Shown here in pieces: positions 1 through 8,602 of a stretch of DNA of 15,748 bases. Origin of the DNA: Hypomyces perniciosus (Eukaryota > Ascomycota > Sordariomycetes > Hypocreales > Hypocreaceae); assembly GCA_008477525.1 (NCBI GenBank), contig SPDT01000012.1:1-15748 (forward strand), in the 5' to 3' direction. Numbering within the stretch: the first letter of the stretch is position 1; the number at the start of each line of letters is the position of its first letter. The position numbers were made by a program, and so were the translations under genes. A model generated the notes under the pieces. The model was not told the origin of the DNA and made no database searches. It was given only the letters and a program-made list of their open reading frames with translations.

Positions 1-1240
1 TTCATGCGAATACCACAGACTCGAAGGTTAAGCTTTCGCTAATCATTATATCAGAAACAATATCCTACGTTTATCCTTCTGTAACTCATCTATCCAGGAA
101 ACTCCCCACCTAGGTTACGCAACAAAAGCGTTTAAAAGTAAACAATGCATACGCACAACAATAACCATATGTGAGGCGTTATATTTGTAGCGGGTGCTGT
201 TTTCCTTACCACGTGACCGTCTTAGGAGGATACTCCAACCGCCGTTCAGGAACTCAGCGTCTACGCGTAGACCCCGTCGAGGCACCCAGGGTCACTTCCT
301 GTCGCCTATTTTTATTGGTTGGGTTTATAAATGGCTCTTGTACACACTGCATGGCGGGGACAATGGTTAGAATAATGAAACTTCGGCAGAAAAGAGATGA
401 AATACCCTATCGACGGCGTTTGGTTACTGTACACCAAGGCTAGAAGATGAAATCCCCTGCAGCCAAAGGACAAAAAATGGAATGTGTAGAATTCTGATTG
501 AAAATACTTAGATTATTTCCTGATATAGGCTTTTCATCACTAAACATGCTGTATTGTCACCTACAAGAGTTCAGTCAGCGGATAATCTCAGCAACAATTT
601 GATGGAACTCAAGTAGCGCTGCTAAAAAGCAAGGGCAAGAAGGTTTTTCATAAGACTGACTGTCTATTAAGTACCCCAGGAAAAACACAAGGGTCTTCTA
701 CAAAAGAAAACAGTTTTGAGCGAAAAATAAGGACATGCGAGTTGAACGGTAGGGAATTTATATGTCACGTGATAGGAGAGTCGCCGTGAAGATTTTAAAT
801 CGAAGTCCAGCTACCCCCGCTCTAAGGCTGGGCGAGTGCATCACGGAAAGCCAAGAAAGACCTGCTAATCGCAGACATTTAAGAGCTTCGGCAAAAAAGG
901 TGCACAATTAAACTTAATGCAGAGCTTCGGCCAGCTCTCTTTCCGTAGGGCTGGAGCAATCTACGAAAAGTTTGATTCTCATATACAGACAAACCGGAAA
1001 CGCCTCCTGTTGGAGGGTTTATGGATGGATGGAAAAACACTTCCGTTAGGGCAACGAAGGAAATTGCTATGTGGAACGGCACGAAAGTCTACTTCGTCAG
1101 ACGGGAGAGGAAGCGATCTTCAGCACTATAAATTGGCTGGCTGGTGAGCTACCTGTGATACTGAAGAGATTTCTTCATATACCTTCAACAGGGATCAAAC
1201 AGAGATGGTATCAGTGTAACAACAGACCCTATCTTGTGAG
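1..1240. other. Stretch without a supportable gene
   Basis: All frames are short and overlap one another on both strands, and I recognise no protein family. Small signals only: the TATA/CCAAT pair near 325, a CACGTG box at 766-771 and a TATAAAT at 1127-1133 upstream of the ORFs that begin at 1241. Composition is ordinary, unlike the AT-rich blocks further right. Confidence 0.5.
325..332 (+). promoter_or_regulatory. Possible TATA box with inverted CCAAT box
   Basis: TATAAAT lies here and an inverted CCAAT box (ATTGGTT) lies about 10 bases upstream, at 314-320. The spacing suits a fungal core promoter. The only frames downstream are very short (for example ATG at 377 to the stop at 441-443), so no gene is assigned and the match may be chance. 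Confidence 0.2.
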
Positions 1241-2128
1241 ATGTCTGCTAATATCTACTTCACTATGCAACAGCGCGCATCTACCTACATAGACCCTCTC
1301 TACCTTGCATCCCCTTCGATCCCTTTCCCACTCTTTTCAAGGTACGCCAGGTCGCAGTCAATACCAGTTGCTCCTTACGCCTACTTCCACATCCCACCTG
1401 GAGAATACTCAATTCTCAATAGCCATCTTCAGATTCAGTACTCTCAGTAGAAAAACCGCTGTAGAGTCGCGCGTCCGTCCCTTGAGCCCGTATACAAGAC
1501 TCCTTGAGCGTAGGCCAACGACTGGTAACAGCCCATTCGAGGCCGGGCCCGATCCTTCCCTCCGGTCGCTGTTACCGCTACGACGGAGCCCACCAGGTTA
1601 TCTGGTCGCGCCCGGTGCTGACTTTCCGTTGTCGGTCAGGAGTTCTCCTCCTACTGCCGACCATGTTTTTGCAATATGCGAGCTCAAAGTCTGCCCAATC
1701 GTCGCGGTTCCCGACGCCATCTTCCTGTATTGTTCTCTTGCGGTGCGCTGTATGTAATTCTCGTGGAGTAGCATGTTTTGCCGTTGCTGCTTATAGCCTT
1801 AACGGATCCGTCGACGCACCCTATAGACGCCAGTTAACAACTTCCATACAAAGAAGGCCACTTGGGAAGAGGGTCCGCCTCGCGACAGCGCAGAGCAAAA
1901 CCTACACACTGTCGACCCAGGTCCGGTTGGAGCCCGAGGGGGCCTGTCTGCTTTCAATTAGAACAATTACAGATGTGTGGGTTTCGTAACCCAGATCCCT
2001 CTTCGTGGTGGAATACCGATGTAGTCGATATTCGCGACGCGTCGCGATGGCGCAAATTTTACTTCACCGTCGGCCCTCCAGCCGCCCGAACAGATATCAC
2101 GTGCATCTCACTGCTCAAAGGTAAGTAG
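1241..2128 (+). other. Unresolved overlapping ORFs, possible decayed gene
   Basis: Four plus-strand frames overlap here: 1241-1450, 1305-1757 (150 codons), 1504-1989 (161 codons, the longest in the window) and 1862-2128. I recognise no domain in any. The last frame reads like coding sequence near its end (FYFTVGPPAARTDI) and meets a good 5' splice site, AAAG|GTAAGTAG, at 2121; a possible acceptor, TTTAG, ends at 2211. A TATA box (1127-1133) lies upstream. This could be one gene broken by frameshifts or simply GC-richer sequence with chance ORFs. I cannot choose a frame, so I do not call a CDS. Confidence 0.3.
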
Positions 2129-2885
2129 TCAGTTTAAGCTTCTGGTATGTATCTGACAAAAGCAAGATGTTTGATTCTAATATGACGTTAAAATTCCTAA
2201 ATTAGTTTAGACCAGATTTTAAGTAGTACAACCACAAGGTGTGTGCCTCGTATGTACCGGCTTGGTCTGTGTCCATAAACTGTCCATACCCACAGAATGC
2301 TATGTACTCCCTGTATTAGTCATGCCGTCATTACTTGACGCCAGTAGTACCTCATGCCAAATCAGTGTCAGGGTTTTTTCAAGTTGCGCGTCTTGAAGTC
2401 TCCGAACAGGACCATTTTGGCGAACGAAGCTCGGAAATGGCCTGGATTGTGTCAACAATTACAACTAACAGATCTCAAGTCGGCAGAAGATGACAATTGC
2501 TAAGACCACCACCCACCCAGATGCCGCTAAGGTATGGTTCGTTTCTTGACTTCGAATGTAACAACTCGGGAGGCCAAAGGTGGACACTCGCAGTATTCTA
2601 CACCGAGTATTTACTATGTTGTGGACGACACTTGTAAGTCAGTCCTCTCGCTAGTGCCATTCACAGTGGGCTCCTAAGGCATGGTCCGTGCCTAGAGAAT
2701 TTCTATACTATGGCGACTCTGCCTGTTGATGCCATAATATAGACCTGTTTTCCCTAGATCCAAGACGTCTACGGATAGCACGCAACACGCAGATTTGCCG
2801 CAGCTCGCAGAGCCGGTGTAAAAGACGTTGTGGCTCGTTGCGCAAGTTCGCGACCACAGGTTGCTTGCTCTTCCGAAAGCTTTAG
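2129..2885. other. Stretch without a supportable gene
   Basis: Stops are frequent in all plus frames. A minus frame (2769-3038) is open but overlaps the more coding-like plus frame at 2886-3179 and shows no recognisable motif. I see no repeat or RNA gene. Confidence 0.4.
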
Positions 2886-3179
2886 TTCCTCGTAGCGATT
2901 AGGAAGGATATAGAGGATCAAGAGTGCCTTTCTCTGGAAGAAGTTTCTCCTTATGTTTCTCAAGCTTTTTCGAGGACCGAAGTCTGGTCTATGATCCCAT
3001 TGGCCGCAGATATTGTGCCTCGCAGATTTCATGATCAAAGCCGAAACGATCCCACGGTGAGAATGTTTATTTTGACGACAGGTGAAGCTATCCTTGTTGT
3101 GATTTTCTCTGGAGGTTCAAGAGACATCATGTCTCTGTTGGGGACCTCAGATGAATCTCTAGCGGTATTCGAAGTTTAA
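2886..3179 (+). pseudogene. Orphan coding-like frame, unidentified
   Basis: One plus frame is open for 97 codons, from just after a TAG at 2883 to a TAA at 3177-3179. The first ATG is internal (2991), so a complete gene would need upstream sequence that is not open. The residues look like real protein: an acidic stretch (DIEDQECLSLEEVSPYVSQA), then RTEVWSMIPLAADIVPRRFH, then a more hydrophobic part around ILVVIF. I recognise no family. It may be an internal exon or a fragment, since it sits about 100 bases left of the mariner element and has no partner exon in view. A chance ORF remains possible. Confidence 0.3.
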
Positions 3180-3284
3180 CTTGAGATGCGGCAGTTCTGG
3201 GAACAGGCTGATGAATGGAATGAGGTCACCTGTTGATACGATTTCCTTATTGGTTGGTTATCCTTGTCCGGGTTAATCGCCGCA

Positions 3285-3330
3285 AAACGCCTGGCACCAC
3301 TTTGACCCTACATCTACCCAATGTAACAAC
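3285..3330 (+). repeat. Left terminal inverted repeat of the mariner relic
   Basis: CAAAACGCCTGGCACCACTT pairs with the reverse complement of the right end (CAAAAGTCTGGCACCACTT) with one indel and one mismatch. Similarity continues more weakly through CCCAATGTAACAACAC against CCACATCCCAACAC. Confidence 0.75.
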
Positions 3331-3378
3331 ACACAATCTACCCAACGTAAACACCCCTCGAATAAACTTCACAACAAG

Positions 3379-4502
3379 ATGCCGGAAGAACGCCGTTTGG
3401 TACTGAATAAGGGCAAATCGCCAAAGAAACCATGAGTTTAATCTTGTGTAGAGAGCTGCAATGTGTGAGGCAGTGGTCGCGTGGAGACTCTTACCGTACC
3501 GTAGCAAAGCGCGAGTTCACACGCATCACACTACGGTAATGCGAATTTATAAACGTTGGAAAGACGACCATACAATTGAAAAAAAACTAAGAAAAGACGT
3601 CCGAAGAAACTTAGCGAAAATTAGATTCGATATATCAAATGATTGATCAAACGAGACCGCAAGATCACTTGGAATGCGCTCGTGGGTGCAATGGGTGGTC
3701 GCGTAAGCAGGCTACCATCATCGTACTATGCAAAGGATGCGGCGCGCAGATGAGATTAGTTCAAAGGATTGAGATATCACCAGAAACAGCAGCTCAGCTG
3801 CTTCAATTTTGCATAAGATTGGGAAGGAATTGAAGAAAATTGATAGAGTTATTGCACTTTAACCAGGACTATACAGACAGGCTAACACTTCGCTCTAGAC
3901 CATTTTCTCGGATGAGTCTAGTGTGCAAAACCAGCCCAACAATAGGCGCGGCTGGGTGTTCCGAACCTTATGAGAAGTTCCAGAGGGCGTTGTCAATACC
4001 ACAAATCAACGGGAAGTCCAATCTCGCTGATGGTCTGGGCAGGAATCTGGAAGGGGGGGAGGACTAGTTGGTGATTATGGAACGCGATACAACAGCCGTC
4101 GCCAAGGATATACTGCAAAAGCTATATCCAAGCCTTGGAAGAAGGTCTTCTTCCTATATATGGCACACGGCATTTCCATCAGATAATGCTGCATTCATAC
4201 GGCTACCGGACGTCCGAATGGCTTCAAATCCACATGGTTGATTACATAGATGGTCCGCGGGCCGCACTCGCCGGCCTGAAACCCGATTGACATTCCTGGA
4301 ACCTCCTCAATCCTTATGTGGTTGCCAAATTCCTCATCTACGTTATTTATCAAATACCGAGGCTTCTATCGCGCAATTGAAGGACAAATTGAAGGAGGGT
4401 TGGCGGGCAACTAGCCGGGATCTTATTGACCGGCTGATTGATTCAATGCCGCACCGGCTTGCGGCAGTACATGCAGCACGGGGTTATTATACAAAATATT
4501 AA
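3379..4502 (+). pseudogene. Tc1/mariner-family transposase, broken
   Basis: The family encodes a cut-and-paste DDE transposase with an N-terminal helix-turn-helix DNA-binding region. The likely original start is ATG 3379, just inside the left inverted repeat; its frame stops after 18 codons. The reading is then recovered in pieces: HTTVMRIYKRWKDDHTIEKK (about 3520-3585), RPKKLSEN followed by TAG, IRYIK followed by TGA (CGA to TGA, a C-to-T change), LIKRDRKITWNALVGAMGGR, IFSDESSVQNQPNNRRGWVF (first catalytic Asp, codon 3911-3913), LVIMERDTTAVAK, SDNA (second Asp, codon 4182-4184), LQIHMVDYID, and an intact C-terminus HLRYLSNTEASIAQLKDKLK to the stop at 4500-4502. The NPIE-type third acidic residue is destroyed: one base is missing at 4289-4290 before CATTCCTGGAAC. 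At least four frameshifts and several stops mean no active enzyme. Confidence 0.88.
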
Positions 4503-4600
4503 ACCGCAGAATCAAGGCTTCTAATAATATATATATATCTTTCATTTTTCATTTAAATTGGTGAAGTTCTAGGCGTTTGAAGTTATGCGTAGTAAATTGG

Positions 4601-4648
4601 AGTGTTGGGATGTGGAGTAGCTGCGGGTCTAAGTGGTGCCAGACTTTT
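4601..4648 (-). repeat. Right terminal inverted repeat of the mariner relic
   Basis: Read on the minus strand, this end starts CAAAAGTCTGGCACCACTT and mirrors the left repeat at 3285-3330. It lies about 100 bases after the transposase stop at 4500-4502, with an AT-dinucleotide tract (4530-4540) between. Confidence 0.75.
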
Positions 4649-4686
4649 GTCACATAAGTGTACGAGCAGTGAGAGGTTACTGCAGC

Positions 4687-4703
4687 GCGGGGTACTACCC
4701 CGC
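4687..4703. repeat. 17-bp perfect quasi-palindrome
   Basis: GCGGGGTA-C-TACCCCGC has two 8-base arms around a single central base. It lies about 30 bases outside the right end of the mariner relic. It could form a short hairpin or be a binding site for a dimer. It does not match the transposon ends. Confidence 0.4.
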
Positions 4704-4967
4704 CTAATTAATATACCTATCACAGTTGGGGCAAGTTACGCGCTGGACAAACATTCAGGCGTTTGTACTCCGTACTTTGACCCAAGACCCTTCCTAATGT
4801 TATTTTATTTCAACCCCCGCCTTGCACGCAACGCGTTCTCTCATCCCTGCATTCTAAACAAGGCGGTATCACGGTCCTTAAATTGCTGGATCACTTCATG
4901 TTTATCCTTCCTGGGCCTAGCCCTTTTTCTCACTCTCGTAAGAAAACCCATCCTAATATGAGAGGAT

Positions 4968-5255
4968 ATGAATCTCCCACCGCCGTCTCAATCCCACTTT
5001 CGCGAAGTTCAAAAACTTCCACACCCAACCATAGCGCGCCATTCGACGATGAATTTGCCCGCCTCGCGTCATCTCAGAACTGGGTCCCTGGTTCCCAGCA
5101 CTACACCCAGGAGCGCACCATTGCGATGCGCGAGGAACTCAAGCTGCCACTACTTTTCTCAACCGCAGCCACTGGACGGCACCAAAGAAGAACCACACGG
5201 AAGAATAATCTCGGAGGTTGTCTTCGACGTTCCGTGGGCTGTGTTGCATTCGTAG
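4968..5255 (+). pseudogene. Small conserved fungal protein, frameshifted copy
   Basis: The block reads as a short conserved fungal protein of unknown function known from many filamentous ascomycetes (from memory of the family, not a search). Three pieces in two frames line up. ATG 4968 gives MNLPPPSQSHFREVQKLPHP. A shift near 5030 leads to APFDDEFARLASSQNWVPGS and then QHYTQERTIAMREELK (5036-5145). A second shift back to the first frame gives HYFSQPQPLDGTKEE from 5148. After that the expected C-terminal part is not recognisable and the frame stops at 5253-5255. The family's hallmark is the core block (FDDEF, then NWVPGSQ.Y, then R.IAMREELK), all present. The frame pattern 0, +2, 0 points to two small indels. 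Loss of function is likely; sequencing error is the main alternative. Confidence 0.65.
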
Positions 5256-5741
5256 GATGGTGTCCACAAGGTATCATGTATAGAACGTATGGCTTTGGGC
5301 CTTTCGATATATCCTAAGAGCTCGGCTTCTTATCAAATCATCGGGCAGCAAAACCATTCCCATCCATATCGATGCCGTTGTAATTTAAAGTAATGGAAGT
5401 GGTACATAGGTATAAGGGGCACTGCCTGAGGAGAAGAAAGCTCTGAATGAATCTGCCTTCTCTCGATTTGGGATATCTTTGTTGCACATGGTGGTGACAC
5501 TGAAAATGACCATTTGCCGCCGCTCGGAGTAGAGATTCGTTCCTAGGCGTATCCATCTTCCGTGTCTGTTGAACGGATCCCTATGTGATCCGCTGTTTAC
5601 GTGTTGGGCAGCCACACACCCTTTTTCGCATGTGGCTAGCAGCTGGCGTCTATTCCGATAAAGGTATCTGAGGTGAGGTGTGGGATGGGGTTACTCGAAT
5701 AAGAGGTCGTTGCGGCATGTAAATTAGCGTGAAGGCTCCAA
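5256..5741. other. Stretch without a supportable gene
   Basis: Two overlapping minus-strand frames (5338-5556 and 5385-5615) are open but I recognise nothing in them. An inverted repeat, GGCTCC at 5734-5739 and GGAGCT at 5755-5760, forms a small stem at the edge of the next gene relic. Confidence 0.35.
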
Positions 5742-6404
5742 CTAGCGGAAGGTAGGAGCTGTTATAATGAAAAGGCGGCCTCTATTGAAATAAGGAAGAC
5801 TGCGGCAATGTAAAAAAAGTGCTCTCTCATATGCCTCTTTGATAGTAAACTGACAAAATATCTCGGGGCGTCGTTCAAGCGCCTTGCGCTGGTCGTTGAG
5901 CTCGTTTTGGTCAACATCAACCGCCGCCTTCTATTGTGGATTTTGCATATTTCGCAGGTCTACCTCGTTTCCGAGCTCGCCGGTGGCCGTTTTGCCGTGG
6001 ATCAAGATGACGGTTGGCTTGTGTGATACACGTGCTGTATGATCTGAATCGGTTTGGGCGGTCTTGGAATGCAAGTTGGCATTTGTCTAATTGAGGGCGG
6101 TGCACTGAAGCTTATGACATCTTGAACCATCAACTGGGACTGTTGCACTTTGCCGTGGCCCTAAACACTCGCTCACAGCATATGCAATCCGTTACCGTAA
6201 CATCGCTATACGCTGCTCTACCTGGAGAGATATCTGAGGTCCAGTATCGAGCTGTAGTTGGCTGGGAAGTATTGGTCGAGAGCCTTTGGGCCGTTATGGA
6301 TCCCCTCGACTTCATCAAAGTCCGTTACTGAATCGGTTGGTTGGTGGGCCGGTGTTGCTGGTTGGTTAAAATTTTTTGGATTTCGGTTAAGGGAAGCTTA
6401 GTCA
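5742..6404 (-). pseudogene. Broken minus-strand gene with AT-hook-like motif
   Basis: Coding-like islands follow one another on the minus strand in shifting frames. From the 5' end: MMTKLPLTEIQKILTNQQ from an ATG near 6404; DSVTDFDEVEGIHNGPKALD and QYFPANYSSILDLRYLSR (6218-6334, ends at TAG); a stretch with AYSDVTVTDCICCERVFRAT; then RRARKRGRPAKYAKSTIEGG (about 5925-5985); and finally AVDVDQNELNDQRKALERRP with EIFCQFTIKEAYERALF (5742-5924, 61 codons to a TAG). KRGRP resembles an AT-hook, a minor-groove DNA-binding motif, which would suggest a nuclear protein. The last two islands are joined by a one-base slip inside GGCGGCGGTTGA (5919-5930). I do not recognise the family. The 5' end lies only about 15 bases from the next relic on the plus strand, so one of the two must be missing its start. 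Confidence 0.45.
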
Positions 6405-6420
6405 TCATATTAAGTAAGCG

Positions 6421-7017
6421 TTGCAAGTCGTTAACCAGGCTTGCCAGGAGCTGTTGTTACCAATAGACACCAGTCATCTACTGAGAGTTAAAACCCCGAG
6501 TGGCATTGAGACGCGAGGGCTATCCCTGGCGAATCCGAACTTGCCACCCGCGCTGTCACAGTTGCTCATGGAGCTCGAGAAATGCAGCAATGGAGTTAGC
6601 GTAATATCAAGCAATCTGCAGTTAAAATCAAGGACAATCTGAGGAAGATCCGAACTTCCAGATTTTCTTAGACTTCATGGATGCCGCCCCGCCCGCAGAT
6701 CGCGACAAAACTCGGTTCAACGCCCTCGCTCGATGAAGTTACTCACCCGGTCGAAGAGGGCTGCAGAATATCAGGCTGGCCATGCAGTTTGATGGTGGTC
6801 CATCATCCTCTCTTATACATTGCCATCTACGGCCAACCAAGGTAGAATCACTAGTCGGGTTCGCGCCTTGCACGACCGCAAAGATACCTTCCTACAAGCT
6901 CACAAGCCAAGATGGGTGACTTTCGCATCTATCTCATGCCAGAGGTGGAAGACATTGCTGTTGATGCGACCAAGAGACTCCGTCGAGTGGCTGCCCTGCA
7001 ATGTCATTAACCACACC
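6421..7017 (+). pseudogene. Broken plus-strand gene, unidentified
   Basis: Three coding-like islands lie in order on the plus strand. The first, 6421-6642, reads QACQELLLPIDTSHLLRVKT, then GLSLANPNLPPALSQLLMEL, to a TGA. It has no ATG near its beginning. The second, after a frame change at about 6640, reads EEDPNFQIFLDFMDAAPPAD and RDKTRFNALAR, then stops (TGA about 6733). The third, about 6910-7009, reads KMGDFRIYLMPEVEDIAVDA and TKRLRRVAALQ, then stops at a TAA. The residue mix (Leu/Pro-rich, acidic patches, no low complexity) is that of ordinary globular protein. I do not recognise a family. Introns are possible, but I found no clear donor-acceptor pair joining the islands, so frameshift decay is the simpler reading. 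Confidence 0.4.
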
Positions 7018-7528
7018 TAATTTCTCGCCCTCCGCAACCGGCCCATCACCATCAGCATCGAGACCAAGAAAAGAGGTGGGGCACAGCAGCAACGGCGGAG
7101 TTACAGCTAGAACATGGCACGCTGCGCAGTGGAGATTTCTGGAGGATCTCGTCGCCCGGTTCCAGTAGCTCATTCGACGGACTGCCAAAAAACCGTGTTA
7201 TGGCTGGGAAAAGGGATTTGGGTCCACAACTAGCCCTTTGGGTGTGTATAAGACCGTATGGGGCGTGCAGTGTTTGGCTCAGTGGGCTAAGGAAGTGTAT
7301 GGCCGTTGGTTTTAGGAAGAATGCTTTGGGTATTACGGAAGGATGAAACTTGGGCTTCTTTGTTTTGAGAATACCAAAATATCGATTCAAGAACAAGCAA
7401 TGAAATCTGGACGCTAAACCTGGTCGCCGCTGTAGACAAGAGCGGGATCCACTGAGATCCAACAGAGTGTCCATTCCCTACTTATTGTCTTTGGAGTCAT
7501 TTTCTGCTAAGGGCCTAGAAGCAGACAT
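7018..7528. other. Stretch without a supportable gene
   Basis: A 140-codon minus-strand frame (7052-7474) is open here, the longest on that strand. It has no recognisable domain, and the sequence between 7018 and 7180 could equally be the decayed end of the plus-strand relic before it. I leave it uncalled. Confidence 0.35.
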
Positions 7529-7561
7529 TTATCCTTTTTCTTTTTCTTTTCTTTCTTTTTC
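7529..7561 (+). repeat. Polypyrimidine (CT-rich) tract
   Basis: About 33 bases of almost pure T and C, mostly CTTTTT units. Such tracts are common in fungal promoters and near intron 3' ends, but none of those contexts is clear here. Confidence 0.6.
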
Positions 7562-7580
7562 TAAACACAGAGATAGTTCT

Positions 7581-8000
7581 GTCTATTTATTAACGACAGA
7601 GGGGTCACGGAGGTCCACTTGGACCGTAATGTCTATTTGTTGGCTCCAGCCTCCTAGTTATTGCGCTAAAAGCACATTATCCATTTGTTGGCTTTGGCCT
7701 TTCAAGATCTACTAGTACATTTTTGGATGAACGATTAAAAGTCAGGAAACGGACCCCTCCACCACCTTTGAGCAGAATCCCGACACGTCTGTTGGTTCGA
7801 CATCTCTTGCGCGTTCTGGACAGGGATATTGGCCATCGGATTAGTCAGGCCTTCGGGTCTACTGACTTGATAAAAATCGACTCAGTGATAAACGCCAAGT
7901 ATCCTCTCAAGTATTAGACTTATCCACTTTTAGCCTTACATAGCTCGTGCTCTAAAAGTCATACAACGGATATTATTCATTTATTGGCCTTGAGCCGCGG
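7581..8000 (+). repeat. Decayed minisatellite, units of about 50 bp
   Basis: A core word recurs: GTCTATTTATTAAC at 7581, GTCTATTTGTTGGC at 7631, ATCCATTTGTTGGC at 7679 and ATTCATTTATTGGC at 7975. The first three are 50 and 48 bases apart. Similarity extends beyond the core: GCTAAAAGCACA before the third copy matches CTAAAAGTCATA before the fourth, and GCTTTGGCC after the third resembles CCTTGAGCC after the fourth. The gap of 296 bases between the third and fourth is close to six units. It looks like an old tandem repeat, partly overwritten. Confidence 0.5.
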
Positions 8001-8027
8001 GGATAATTCTTAATAACACAAGGTAAG

Positions 8028-8035
8028 TATATAAG
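8028..8035 (+). promoter_or_regulatory. Probable TATA box
   Basis: TATATAAG in the context GTATATAAGCGG is a strong TATA-box match. It lies about 60 bases before an ATG at 8091 and about 115 before the ATG at 8150. It could belong to the possible ORF downstream or to a lost element. Confidence 0.35.
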
Positions 8036-8149
8036 CGGAAGCCTCGACAGTTAACAATAGGCATTGTCTGTTTATCACTATAGAACTTTCATGGTTGTTC
8101 CCCGAGAGGAAAACAATCCTGCTGTTGGAAAACACGTTATGTAGCCAGC

Positions 8150-8602
8150 TTGTTCACATCACGAAGAAAGGGCGCCAGAAATCCGCTCAATTGCTCCATG
8201 TCCTCTTCTGCCTTCATTGGATTCTATTCCAGCCATTTTATCATAGAAAACAGAAACGCCGCGCGGCCTGTTTCACCTCACGTCATATCACAGGTTCCCT
8301 TGCAGGCACAATGCTGCTTATTCCAACAACTAGACCGACGTTATCCGACACCTGCGGTTGGAGATTGGTTAGTAGCTGTCGCTTTCCTCGTGATGTCCCT
8401 ACTGAGATTTCGCGAGGCTAATTATTTTTGCTGTCGCCTTTTATTGGTTACTAATCCCTGCGGTATCCCCACTGTAAGTCATGGAATGTGGAACATTCAG
8501 GGGGGCGAGTATGTAACTTTCTATGCGCCGTCCGTCACAGAAGACATAGCGAAGATACCTCTCTATACTGTATGTACTTTATACATAATGTGCGGATGTT
8601 AA
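8150..8602 (+). CDS. Possible small protein, unidentified
   Basis: An open frame of 150 codons begins at ATG 8150, about 115 bases after a TATATAAG box. Two other ATGs come first (8091, a 16-codon frame, and 8095, which opens a competing 108-codon frame), which argues against simple translation from 8150. The protein is basic at the start (FTSRRKGARN), has a hydrophobic run WLVAVAFLVMSLL in the middle that could span a membrane, and ends cysteine-rich (VCTLYIMCGC). I recognise no domain. In this setting it may equally be a chance frame. Confidence 0.25.
   Translation: MFTSRRKGARNPLNCSMSSSAFIGFYSSHFIIENRNAARPVSPHVISQVPLQAQCCLFQQLDRRYPTPAVGDWLVAVAFLVMSLLRFREANYFCCRLLLVTNPCGIPTVSHGMWNIQGGEYVTFYAPSVTEDIAKIPLYTVCTLYIMCGC

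Larger units (their letters stand above)
3276..4654 (+). mobile_element. Degenerate Tc1/mariner transposon
   Basis: This is a non-autonomous relic of about 1.4 kb. The ends are diverged inverted repeats: CTGGCACCACTTTGACCC at 3291-3308 matches the reverse complement of 4625-4642 (CTGGCACCACTTAGACCC), with weaker similarity further in and out. Candidate TA target duplications lie at 3274-3275 and 4655-4656, but the outer border is uncertain. Between the ends is one transposase reading on the plus strand, broken by stops and frameshifts. The copy keeps ordinary base composition, unlike the AT-rich blocks at 9.2-11.8 kb, so it was not heavily hit by RIP. Confidence 0.88.

Noticed and set aside
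171..443. 90-codon plus ORF with an internal TATA box
   Set aside because: No recognisable motif. The TATA/CCAAT pair lies inside the frame, which argues against it being coding.
3247..3507. 86-codon minus ORF over the left end of the mariner relic
   Set aside because: It is antisense to the transposase start and inverted repeat and has no features of its own.
6130..6318. Opposed ORFs 6122-6331 (plus) and 6130-6318 (minus) as genes
   Set aside because: The better coding signal here is a third frame on the minus strand (DFDEVEGIHNGPKALD), so both are treated as shadows or partial frames of that relic.
7052..7474. 140-codon minus-strand ORF
   Set aside because: It has no recognisable domain and lies where the plus-strand relic fades out. 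Length alone is not enough in a window where chance frames reach 150-160 codons.
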